Below, one piece after another: positions 1 through 7,956 of a stretch of 32,577 nucleotides of DNA; the first letter of the stretch is position 1, and each line of letters starts with the position of its first letter. Made by a program: the position numbers and the translations under genes. The notes under the pieces were generated by a model, which worked only from the letters and a program-made list of their open reading frames with translations, was not told the DNA's origin and made no database searches. This stretch comes from Xanthomonas sp. (GTDB lineage Bacteria; Pseudomonadota; Gammaproteobacteria; Xanthomonadales; SZUA-5): assembly GCA_020693165.1 (NCBI GenBank), contig JAIMJQ010000030.1:1-32577 (forward strand), in the 5' to 3' direction.

Positions 1-1
1 A

Positions 2-28
2 TCAATAACTTACGCCATGGGTTCATGG
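2..28 (-). repeat. 27-bp dispersed repeat, copy 1 (minus orientation)
   Basis: Reverse complement of 2-28 is CCATGAACCCATGGCGTAAGTTATTGA. It matches 32370-32396 and 32528-32554 on the plus strand except for 2-3 positions. Confidence 0.75.
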
Positions 29-102
29 AAAGTCACCTTTTCCGAAGTGGCTCGTGGAGAATGGCGACGCGGCGATCCAGGGCGCGGCCAAGGAGGCATG
101 GC

Positions 103-504
103 ATGACCAGAGGTGAGTGCAACTGCGGCGCGGTCCAGTACGAAATCGACGGCGATCTGTTCGGGATCTTCGTCTGCCATTGCTCGATCTGTCGCCGGGC
201 GACCGGCAGCAACGGCATTGCCGTGGTTCTGGTGGACAAGGGTCAATTCCGGTGGGTGCAAGGCGAGCAGTTCATTGCAACCTGGAAGAAACCGAACACC
301 GAATGGCAGACCTGGTTCTGCAGGACCTGTGGTTCTCCCGTGCCCGGCGAGAACGATCCGAAGAAGATGTTTGTTCCGGCTGGCACCCTGACCGAGGGCG
401 GCAACGAGCTGCGCGTCATTCACCATATCTGGGTGGCCTCGAAAGCGGTCTGGGACGACATCGGCGGCGCCGGCAAGCTGCATGCCGAGGGATTTTCGGG
501 ATAG
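103..504 (+). CDS. GFA / CENP-V domain protein (glutathione-dependent formaldehyde-activating enzyme-like)
   Basis: MTRGECNCGAVQYEI...CHCSICRRATGS...CRTCGSPV carries the Cys motifs of the GFA family. AAGGAGG at 90-96 lies just before ATG 103. Confidence 0.88.
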   Translation: MTRGECNCGAVQYEIDGDLFGIFVCHCSICRRATGSNGIAVVLVDKGQFRWVQGEQFIATWKKPNTEWQTWFCRTCGSPVPGENDPKKMFVPAGTLTEGGNELRVIHHIWVASKAVWDDIGGAGKLHAEGFSG

Positions 505-702
505 GACCGCTACCGGCGGCGATTGCGATCGGCCATCAACCTCGCTTCGCTTTGGCAGGCTGGGTCTTCGTGTCGACAGAGCCCGATGATGCGGCGTCGT
601 GTGTACGCGAGGCCGCGGCGCTTTGCGAACTGCCTAAAGACCGCGGCGCCGGCGCGATCGGGCTTTTCGGCGCCCATCGGGTCCAGGCGCGCCGGGGCCG
701 CG

Positions 703-1593
703 CTACGCCAGCAGTCGTTCCCCACTCTGCCTTGCCCGCGCCTTGCGCACGCGTTGGCGCGGCGCGCTGTCGGCGACCTGCAGCATCGCCTTGAGCACAC
801 GCAGCAGTGCTTCGAGGTCGGCGCGGTTGTGTTGCATGACCCGCAACAGGTCGCGCGTGGCGCCGCTCGTGAGGAATTCGCGCCATGCCCTGGGTGCCTC
901 GCTGCCGGGAAGGTCGTTGGCGCGCTCGCGACCGACCAGCATGCGCTCGGCGGTGGTCAACCGGCAGTTCGGCCAGATGCCGCGAAATGCGCGGCGCACC
1001 GGATACAGCAGATCCCAGTGTCCGAGCTTGGATGCATTTGACTGGCGTCCGTGCAGGGTTTCCAGCGTGCGCATCGCCGGCACATCGAAGCGCTTGCCGT
1101 TGTAGCTGATCAGGTGCGCATCGCCAGCGCATTCGTCGACCCAGGCATCGACCAGCGCGCCCTCTCCCGCCGGGCTGGTCAGCAAATACTGGCGCAACAG
1201 CCAGGCTTGATCCTGCCAACGCAGCACCCCCAACAGAAACACCTTGAGACCGACACCACCGCACAGACCGCTGGTTTCGGTGTCGAACAGGCGCAGGCGC
1301 CCGATGCCGATCGTGGTGTCGGCGTCCCATGGCGGCGTCAGTTCGCCCGGAAGCTCAAGTCCGGCCAGTTTCAGCTTCAGCGCACTGACGCGTACCTCAT
1401 GCAGCCGCAGTCCGGGGGCAAGCTCCACGCCGGGCAGTTCGGGCGATGGCATCGATGCGCCGAACCCCTGGCGTTCACGCGCCAACAATCGCAGTCGGGC
1501 GAGGCGATCAGCCCAATCCGGATCGATTGGCGCGCGCACCTCAGCGGCCGCGCGACCACGCAATTGCCCCAGACGTGAACGCAGATCCAGCAT
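703..1593 (-). CDS. mrfB: YprB/MrfB-like RNase H-fold (DEDD-type) exonuclease
   Basis: Exonuclease-like motifs LFDTETSG, LISYNGKRFDVP and HNRADLEALL. It lies immediately downstream of a YprA-type helicase in the same orientation. Confidence 0.82.
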   Translation of the reverse strand: MLDLRSRLGQLRGRAAAEVRAPIDPDWADRLARLRLLARERQGFGASMPSPELPGVELAPGLRLHEVRVSALKLKLAGLELPGELTPPWDADTTIGIGRLRLFDTETSGLCGGVGLKVFLLGVLRWQDQAWLLRQYLLTSPAGEGALVDAWVDECAGDAHLISYNGKRFDVPAMRTLETLHGRQSNASKLGHWDLLYPVRRAFRGIWPNCRLTTAERMLVGRERANDLPGSEAPRAWREFLTSGATRDLLRVMQHNRADLEALLRVLKAMLQVADSAPRQRVRKARARQSGERLLA

Positions 1594-1605
1594 CGCCCGT
1601 CCCGA

Positions 1606-4077
1606 TCAATGCAGCCCGCTGCTGGTCGGCCAGTTGCTTTCGGCCAGCGCTGGCACCGGTCCGGCAGGCGCGCGCAGCAGCGCAAGCACCCTGAGTGCGC
1701 TGCCCTTCGGCGAGCGCTGCTCGTCGCTCGCCAGGATCGGACCAACACAGGCTGGACATCCAGAACCGCAGCGACATCCGGACACCAGTCCGATCGCAGC
1801 GCCGATCAGTTCGTCGCGACGCTCGAACAATGGCCGCGACAGGCCGATGCCGCCGGGATAGTTGTCGTACAGGTAAACTGCCGGCGCAAATTCGGCCATT
1901 GCGCCAGCATCGAGCACTTCACCCGATGGCCCGCGCATCTCGCCGCGGCCCTTGCCCGACACCTGCGCCGACCAGTCGTTGTCGCCACTGCCAACCGCCT
2001 TGCCGAGATCGCGCGGTTCGCACATCGACAACAGCGTGGCCACCGTATGCAGTGCGTACGCCGCACCGAGAAAGCCGTCGAGTGCTTCGAAGCGCGTCTT
2101 GAAGGCGCGATCGATGGCGTCGGGCGACAATCGCCACCACACCGAGGTGGTTTGCAGCTCCTGGTCCGGCAGGTTGACCGGTCCATAGCCGATGTTCTCG
2201 TGGCTGTAGTAGCGAATCTTCTTGTACCCGGTGACTCGTCGCACGACATGCACTTCACCGTGCTGGGCGGCGCCCTCGCCGGCATCGGCCTGCCCGAATT
2301 CGCTGAGTGGTTTCAGCCGCGTGTAGTCGATGGCGTCGGTGTAGTAGTCGACGTGGGTGCGGGTGACGTAGGCCTTGCGGCCTACCCAGTCGAGCTTTTC
2401 GACCTGCCATGGCACCGACTGCACCATGTAGATCGCGCCTTCGTACAAGGTCAGCGCGGCCGAGGAGTAATCGACTTCGGCAATGACGGTCTGCTTGCCA
2501 CCGGTGCGGTCGACGACCACGAAATTGCCGTCGGCTACCGAGCGCAGGTTGATCGCATTGGCGGGATAGCTGTCGTCGATCCAGTGCCAGCGACGACCGT
2601 CCCGATGCAACACCCCCTCCTCGGTCAGGTACTCGAGGAACTCGGCGATATCGCGCTCGCCGTAGCGGTCGGCCTCGGCGAACGGCAGTTCGAAGGCGGC
2701 GCAGCGGATGTGGTCGAGCAGGATCAGCAATTGGTCGGGATCGATCCGCGCGTGCTCCGGCGACTGCTCCAGGAAATAGGCCGGGTTGCGCACGACAAAC
2801 TGATCGAGTGCGTCGCTGCTGGCGACCATGACGCCGAGTGCGGACTGCTGGCGCCGCCCTGCCCGCCCGAGCCGCTGGCGGGTAGCGGCGATGCTGCCGG
2901 GGTAGCCGCACAGCAGGGCGACATCGAGCGAGCCGATATCGACACCGAGTTCCAGCGCCGAGGTGCTGACGATGGCGTCGATCGCACCCTGACGCATCAA
3001 CTTCTCGGTCAAGCGGCGCTCATCGGGCAGATAGCCGCCGCGATAGGCACGCACGCGCGCCGGCCTGCGCGGGTCGTGGTCGAACACGTCCTTCAGGTAT
3101 TTGGTCAGCACCTCGACCATCAGCCGCGATTGCGCGAACACGATCGCCTTGAGGCCGGCCTTCAGTGTCAGCCGCGCCAGCTTGCTGACCTGCGAACGCG
3201 CCGAGGCGCGGATCCCGAGATCGGGGTTGATCGGCGGCGGGTTCCAGAACAACAAGTGGCTGGCGCCGCGCGGTGCACCGCTTTCGGTGACCGCGCGCAT
3301 CGGCAGTCCGGTCAGTGCCTGCGCGTGCTCACGCGGGTTGCCGATGGTCGCCGAGCAGCAGACGTATTGCGGACGCACGCCGTAAAACGCGCAAATCCGC
3401 TGCAATCGTCGCAATACGTTGGCGACATGGGCGCCGAACACACCGCGATAGCTGTGCACCTCATCGATGACGATGAAACGCAGCGACTGGAAGAACTGCG
3501 CCCACTTGGTGTGATGCGGCAAGATTGCCTGGTGCAGCATGTCCGGATTGGTGACGACGATATCGCCCTTGGTGCGCACCGCCTGGCGCGCGTCCGAGGG
3601 CGTGTCGCCATCGAAGGTGTAGGCGCGCACACCGAGGTCGGCGGCGCGATTCAGCTCCATCAGTTCGGCGACCTGATCCTGCGCCAGCGCCTTGGTCGGA
3701 AACAGGTACAGCGCCTTGGCTTCGTGCTGCAGAACCGCGTCGAGCACGGGTCCGTTGAAACACAGCGTCTTGCCCGAAGCGGTGGGCGTCGCGATCACGC
3801 AATGCGCACCCTCGTGCAGCACGCGCCAGGCTTCGGCCTGGTGGCTGTACAACTCGCGGATCCCGCGGGATTTCAATGCGCTGCTCAAGCGCGGGTCGAT
3901 GTGATCGGGAAAGCGCTCGTAGCGACCACACTGCGCTGGCGCAACTGCCTCCGCCGTGATGCAGCCACGGTACTTGCGCTTGAGCCTGGCAACCAGCGCG
4001 GCAACCCGGTCCGGGGCCTGCGGTTCCGGCGCAATGAATCCCGACTCGACATCCGACACGACAGCGTTTAGGCTCAC
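1606..4077 (-). CDS. mrfA: YprA/MrfA-like DEAD/DEAH-box helicase with C-terminal DUF1998-type cysteine cluster
   Basis: Walker A ATPTASGKT, DEVH box (VIDEVHSYRG), motif VI QRLGRAGR, and C-terminal CRCGSGCPAC. GTG start at 4077 is assigned from the longest ORF. Confidence 0.9.
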   Translation of the reverse strand: MSLNAVVSDVESGFIAPEPQAPDRVAALVARLKRKYRGCITAEAVAPAQCGRYERFPDHIDPRLSSALKSRGIRELYSHQAEAWRVLHEGAHCVIATPTASGKTLCFNGPVLDAVLQHEAKALYLFPTKALAQDQVAELMELNRAADLGVRAYTFDGDTPSDARQAVRTKGDIVVTNPDMLHQAILPHHTKWAQFFQSLRFIVIDEVHSYRGVFGAHVANVLRRLQRICAFYGVRPQYVCCSATIGNPREHAQALTGLPMRAVTESGAPRGASHLLFWNPPPINPDLGIRASARSQVSKLARLTLKAGLKAIVFAQSRLMVEVLTKYLKDVFDHDPRRPARVRAYRGGYLPDERRLTEKLMRQGAIDAIVSTSALELGVDIGSLDVALLCGYPGSIAATRQRLGRAGRRQQSALGVMVASSDALDQFVVRNPAYFLEQSPEHARIDPDQLLILLDHIRCAAFELPFAEADRYGERDIAEFLEYLTEEGVLHRDGRRWHWIDDSYPANAINLRSVADGNFVVVDRTGGKQTVIAEVDYSSAALTLYEGAIYMVQSVPWQVEKLDWVGRKAYVTRTHVDYYTDAIDYTRLKPLSEFGQADAGEGAAQHGEVHVVRRVTGYKKIRYYSHENIGYGPVNLPDQELQTTSVWWRLSPDAIDRAFKTRFEALDGFLGAAYALHTVATLLSMCEPRDLGKAVGSGDNDWSAQVSGKGRGEMRGPSGEVLDAGAMAEFAPAVYLYDNYPGGIGLSRPLFERRDELIGAAIGLVSGCRCGSGCPACVGPILASDEQRSPKGSALRVLALLRAPAGPVPALAESNWPTSSGLH

Positions 4078-4082
4078 GGCTC

Positions 4083-4121
4083 GTTCTCTTTCTGTTCTCC
4101 CTGCCGCTCAGCGTAGAGAAC
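4083..4121. promoter_or_regulatory. Putative LexA operator: GTTC-N7-GTTC direct repeat (4083-4097) plus inverted GAGAAC (4116-4121)
   Basis: GTTCTC at 4083-4088 and 4094-4099, GAGAAC at 4116-4121; start spacings are 11 and 22 bp. Lies between divergent mrfA and lexA. Confidence 0.55.
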
Positions 4122-4123
4122 CA

Positions 4124-4753
4124 ATGGAAAACACGCAAGCGCTTTCTTTGACCGCCGGACAACGCCAATTGCATCAGCACCTGCGCGAGCGCCAATCGCT
4201 GGGCATGGCGCCGGCAACGCTGGACCAACTGTGTGCCGAACTGGGGCTGACGTCGCGCGGATCGCTGCACAAGCAGGTGCGTGCGCTGGTCGACGCCGGC
4301 CTGGTCGAACCCATGGACGGCAAGCAGCGCGGCGTGCGCCTGAGCGCGCCGGTTGCTGCAGAAGCCGACGAGGCCGATTCGCTGCCGCTATTGGGCAAAA
4401 TCGCCGCCGGGCGACCGATCGACGCGCTGGCCGGCAACGAGCGGATTCCCGTGCCGCCGCAACTGCGCCCGCGCGGCGAAGGCTACGCGCTCACCGTCAG
4501 CGGTGAATCGATGCGTGACGCCGGCATCCACGACGGCGACGTGGTAATCATCGAGGCGCGCGAACACGCGCGCTCCGGCGAGATCGTGGTCGCGCTGATC
4601 GACGGCGAAGCCGCCACTCTGAAGCGCCTGCGACCACGCAGTGGCTGGATCGAACTGGAGTCCGAGAACCCGGATCACCCGACCCAACGCTATGAGCCCG
4701 AGCGCGTGCGCATTCAGGGTGTCGTCGTCGGGCTGATGCGACGCTACGCGTAG
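4124..4753 (+). CDS. lexA: LexA repressor (S24 family)
   Basis: N-terminal wHTH, cleavage region LLGKIAAGRP (Ala-Gly), catalytic Ser in SGESMRDAGIHDGD and Lys in AATLKRL. Confidence 0.93.
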   Translation: MENTQALSLTAGQRQLHQHLRERQSLGMAPATLDQLCAELGLTSRGSLHKQVRALVDAGLVEPMDGKQRGVRLSAPVAAEADEADSLPLLGKIAAGRPIDALAGNERIPVPPQLRPRGEGYALTVSGESMRDAGIHDGDVVIIEAREHARSGEIVVALIDGEAATLKRLRPRSGWIELESENPDHPTQRYEPERVRIQGVVVGLMRRYA

Positions 4754-4989
4754 GTCGGTGTTCCGCTGCCTTTGCGCCAATCCCTGCCGAGCAAGCCCGG
4801 CACGACAAGAGCACGCAGGCCGATTCTTTTGAAGCGGAGATGGCTCCACTCCACGGAGGCCCGGTCAACGTAAAGGCAGCATGAAGTTTCAGTTCAGGCG
4901 CACTGAACGACGAGTTCCCGGATGGAACGTTCGCCACGATTAGAGTTCAGACTCGATACCGCCGCACCGGCATCACCAGGAGCAGCACG

Positions 4990-5328
4990 ATGCAGATTCA
5001 AGTCATCGATCAGCAACAAGCCGATCCGCAACGCCTGCGATCCATGTTCATCGTCCGCGCACTGCGCGCTCTCGATCGCCTCGCACCCGGCATTCTCAAA
5101 TTGGTCGGTCGCTTTCGCGATCTGAACGGTCCCAAGGGCGGAGTCGACCACGCCTGCACCATCGAAGTCGCCCTGCGCGACGGCACTCGCTTCCGCGCCG
5201 AGGCACGCGCCGAGCAGATTCTCACCGCGCTCGATGACGCCTTGGCACGACTGGTCAGACGCATCGACTCGGCGCGCAAGCGTCAGTTGGCGCGCCGCCA
5301 CACTGCGCTCGCATTCGAGGGCGGCTGA
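4990..5328 (+). CDS. HPF/RaiA-like ribosome-associated protein
   Basis: MQIQVIDQQQ...RFRDLNGPKGGVDHACTIEVALRDG...A...LVRRIDSARKR matches the S30AE-like pattern (D-x-NGPKGG-x-D). Confidence 0.65.
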   Translation: MQIQVIDQQQADPQRLRSMFIVRALRALDRLAPGILKLVGRFRDLNGPKGGVDHACTIEVALRDGTRFRAEARAEQILTALDDALARLVRRIDSARKRQLARRHTALAFEGG

Positions 5329-5336
5329 GGCCCACC

Positions 5337-5369
5337 GCTGGCGCGACCTGCACGCGCGGTCGCGCCAGC
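5337..5369 (+). terminator. Strong stem-loop after the HPF-like gene, possible terminator
   Basis: 12-bp perfect stem GCTGGCGCGACC (5337-5348) / GGTCGCGCCAGC (5358-5369) with a 9-nt loop, 9 nt after the stop. The T-rich tract (TTGTTTT) is only some 8 nt further on, so intrinsic termination is uncertain. Confidence 0.55.
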
Positions 5370-5468
5370 CGGCGCACTTGTTTTCGCAACCAACGGTCAG
5401 CCATCTCGCGGCTTCGTTTTCTTGACCGCAAATGAGTGTTCTTGCCGCGCACGGAGACCCATCCGCGA

Positions 5469-6128
5469 ATGTGCGGCCGCTACTTCCTCGACACACTTCC
5501 GGAACTGCTCGCCGAACAGTTCCGGGTGCACAAGTACCCGGTTTACCCGGTCAGCTACAACATCGCACCCACCCAACCCACGCTGATCCTGCGTCGCCAT
5601 GGCGACGACAACGAATGGGCCTGGGTGCGCTGGGGCCTGGTGCCGCACTGGGCCAAGGACCCCGGCATCGGCGCCAGGTTGATCAATGCGCGCGGTGAGA
5701 CGGTGGCCGAAAAGCCGGCATTTCGCGGCGCTTTCCGCTATCGACGGTGTGTTGTTCCAGCCAGCGGTTTCTACGAGTGGCGCGCCCAGGCAGGCGGCAA
5801 GCAAGCTTTCGCGATTGTTCCGACGGAAGCGAGGTGCTTCGGCTTTGCCGGGCTTTGGGAGCATTGGACCGCACCTGATGGCTCGGTGCTCGAGACCAGC
5901 TGCGTGGTGACCACCACGCCCAATCCGCTGATGGCAGCGATCCACGATCGCATGCCGGCAATTCTCGATCCGGACGACTACCAGAACTGGATGCAGGCTA
6001 CGCCAGCTGAAGCTACTGCGCTGATTCGCCCGTATCCAGTCCAACGCATGCGCACCTACGCCGTCGGCAAAGCGGTCGGCAATGTGCGCAACAATTCGTC
6101 GGATCTCGTCGCGCCGTTGGAGGGCTGA
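5469..6128 (+). CDS. SOS response-associated peptidase, SRAP (YedK/HMCES-like)
   Basis: N-terminal MCGRYF (catalytic Cys2), NIAPTQ, WGLVPHWAKD, NARGETVAEKPAFR, RRCVVPASGFYEW, MPAIL are all SRAP signatures. Confidence 0.95.
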   Translation: MCGRYFLDTLPELLAEQFRVHKYPVYPVSYNIAPTQPTLILRRHGDDNEWAWVRWGLVPHWAKDPGIGARLINARGETVAEKPAFRGAFRYRRCVVPASGFYEWRAQAGGKQAFAIVPTEARCFGFAGLWEHWTAPDGSVLETSCVVTTTPNPLMAAIHDRMPAILDPDDYQNWMQATPAEATALIRPYPVQRMRTYAVGKAVGNVRNNSSDLVAPLEG

Positions 6129-6285
6129 GGACAGCAGCCGTCGATGCGCGAATCTGTACACCGGCCAGGAGCAGCCAGCCGACCTGACACTCGTCACCTC
6201 GCAAAACTGACAGCGCCCACTGCATCGCCGCCACAAGGATGTGGACACTTGCCCCACGCCAATCAAGGCGTCAGGAGCAACGGCC

Positions 6286-7176
6286 ATGCGCAAACCCGTC
6301 ATCGCCCGCTGGAACGAAGTCAGCAAGCGTTTTGGCGCTGTGCTGGCGCTCGACCGGCTCAGTCTCGAGATCCACGCCGGCGAAGTGCTCGCCGTGCTCG
6401 GCCCGAACGGCGCCGGCAAGAGCACTGCACTCAGCCTGCTGATCGGCCTGATTCGGGCCAGCAGCGGCCGCACCGAATTGTTCGGCATGGACCCGACGAC
6501 GCCAGCGGCGCGGCGCAACCTCGGCGTGATGCTGCAGTCCGGCGATCCGCCCGAAGCGCTGACCGTGGCTGAACACGTGCGCCTGTTTTCCGGTTACTAC
6601 CCGCAGCCGCGGGCGGTCGCGGAAACCCTCGAGCTGGCACAACTGAGCGAACTGGCGAATCGCCGCTATGGCACGCTCAGCGGTGGCCAGAAACGCCGCG
6701 TGCAGTTCGCGCTGGCGATCTGCGGTCGACCCCGGTTGTTGCTGGTCGACGAGCCCACCACCGGCCTCGACGTCGAGGCGCGCCGCGGTTTCTGGCAGGT
6801 TCTGCGTGGACTGGTCGCGGAAGGCACGGCGGTGGTTCTGACCACGCACTATCTCGAAGAGGCCGACGCCCTCGCCGACCGCGTCGCACTGATCCAGCAC
6901 GGCGTGCTGGTCGCACTGGACACGCCTTTGGCGATCAAATCGCGCGTCGGCGGTCAATGCCTGCGCTTCCGCAGCAATCTCCCCGAACGACTGTTGCAGC
7001 AATTGCCGGGCGTGCTCAGCGTGCGCCGCGACGGCCTCCATCATGAGTTGCGGGCGACCGAAGTCGAACGCCTGCTGCCACTGCTGCTGGCCGCCGATCC
7101 TGCCCTGCGCGACCTGACCATCAGCGCACAGTCGCTGGAAAACGCCGTCGTCGATCTGATCAAGGAGGCCGCATGA
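6286..7176 (+). CDS. ABC transporter ATP-binding protein
   Basis: Walker A GPNGAGKST, signature LSGGQKRRV, Walker B LLLVDEPTTGLD. Confidence 0.95.
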   Translation: MRKPVIARWNEVSKRFGAVLALDRLSLEIHAGEVLAVLGPNGAGKSTALSLLIGLIRASSGRTELFGMDPTTPAARRNLGVMLQSGDPPEALTVAEHVRLFSGYYPQPRAVAETLELAQLSELANRRYGTLSGGQKRRVQFALAICGRPRLLLVDEPTTGLDVEARRGFWQVLRGLVAEGTAVVLTTHYLEEADALADRVALIQHGVLVALDTPLAIKSRVGGQCLRFRSNLPERLLQQLPGVLSVRRDGLHHELRATEVERLLPLLLAADPALRDLTISAQSLENAVVDLIKEAA

Positions 7177-7940
7177 ACACTGTCGCGATGCGCCCGTCCA
7201 TGCCAGCAATCTATGCGCGGGAATCCTGGTTTGCCTTTATCCAGGTATTGCGCGAACCTGCATTCGCGTTGCCGACGTTGTTGTTTCCGCTCGCCTTCTA
7301 CGCCCTTTTCGGGCTGATCTTGCCGAGCAAGACCGGCAATATGGCGCCGGCGCATTACCTGCTGGCCACCTATGGCGCCTTCGCGGCGATGGGCCCGGCG
7401 CTGTTCGGATTCGGCGTTGGCCTGGCGATGGAACAGCAGATGGGCTGGCTCGCGCTCAAACGCGCCAGTCCGATGCCGATTGGCGCCTATTTCGCGGCAA
7501 AAGTGGTCATGGCCATGCTGTTTGCGCTGGGCTCCACGCTGTTGCTCGGCAGCGTCGCCGTGATCTTCGGGGATGTCCACCTGCGCCTCTCGCAGTGGCT
7601 GCATCTGACCAGCGTGTTGATACTCGGCGCAATTCCCTTCTGCGCAATGGGGCTGTTGATAGGGTCAATGGCGAAAGCGCACGCCGCCGTCGCCATCGTC
7701 AATCTGATCTACCTGCCGATGTCGGCGCTGTCCGGCCTGTGGATCCCGGTGAAGATGTTTCCCGGCTTCATGCAGGACCTCGCGCCGCTGCTGCCTGCCT
7801 ATCATTTCGGCGTGCTGGCGCTCGATGCTGCCGGCTTCCGTGTTGGCAACCCGACCACCGCGCTTGGCGCACTGATCGGATTCACCGTGGTGTTCACCGG
7901 GATGGCGCTGTTCGCCCAGCGCCGCCGATGGAATCCTTGA
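7173..7940 (+). CDS. ABC-2 type transporter permease
   Basis: Multiple hydrophobic segments and ABC-2-like sequence; overlaps the ATPase stop by 4 bp (ATGA). Confidence 0.85.
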   Translation: MNTVAMRPSMPAIYARESWFAFIQVLREPAFALPTLLFPLAFYALFGLILPSKTGNMAPAHYLLATYGAFAAMGPALFGFGVGLAMEQQMGWLALKRASPMPIGAYFAAKVVMAMLFALGSTLLLGSVAVIFGDVHLRLSQWLHLTSVLILGAIPFCAMGLLIGSMAKAHAAVAIVNLIYLPMSALSGLWIPVKMFPGFMQDLAPLLPAYHFGVLALDAAGFRVGNPTTALGALIGFTVVFTGMALFAQRRRWNP

Positions 7941-7956
7941 AGTAGGATGCCCACCC

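Noticed and set aside
1609-4071. 820-aa plus-strand ORF fully antisense to mrfA
   Set aside because: It mirrors the codon phase of a high-GC helicase gene and has no recognisable domain; the minus-strand ORF has all helicase motifs.
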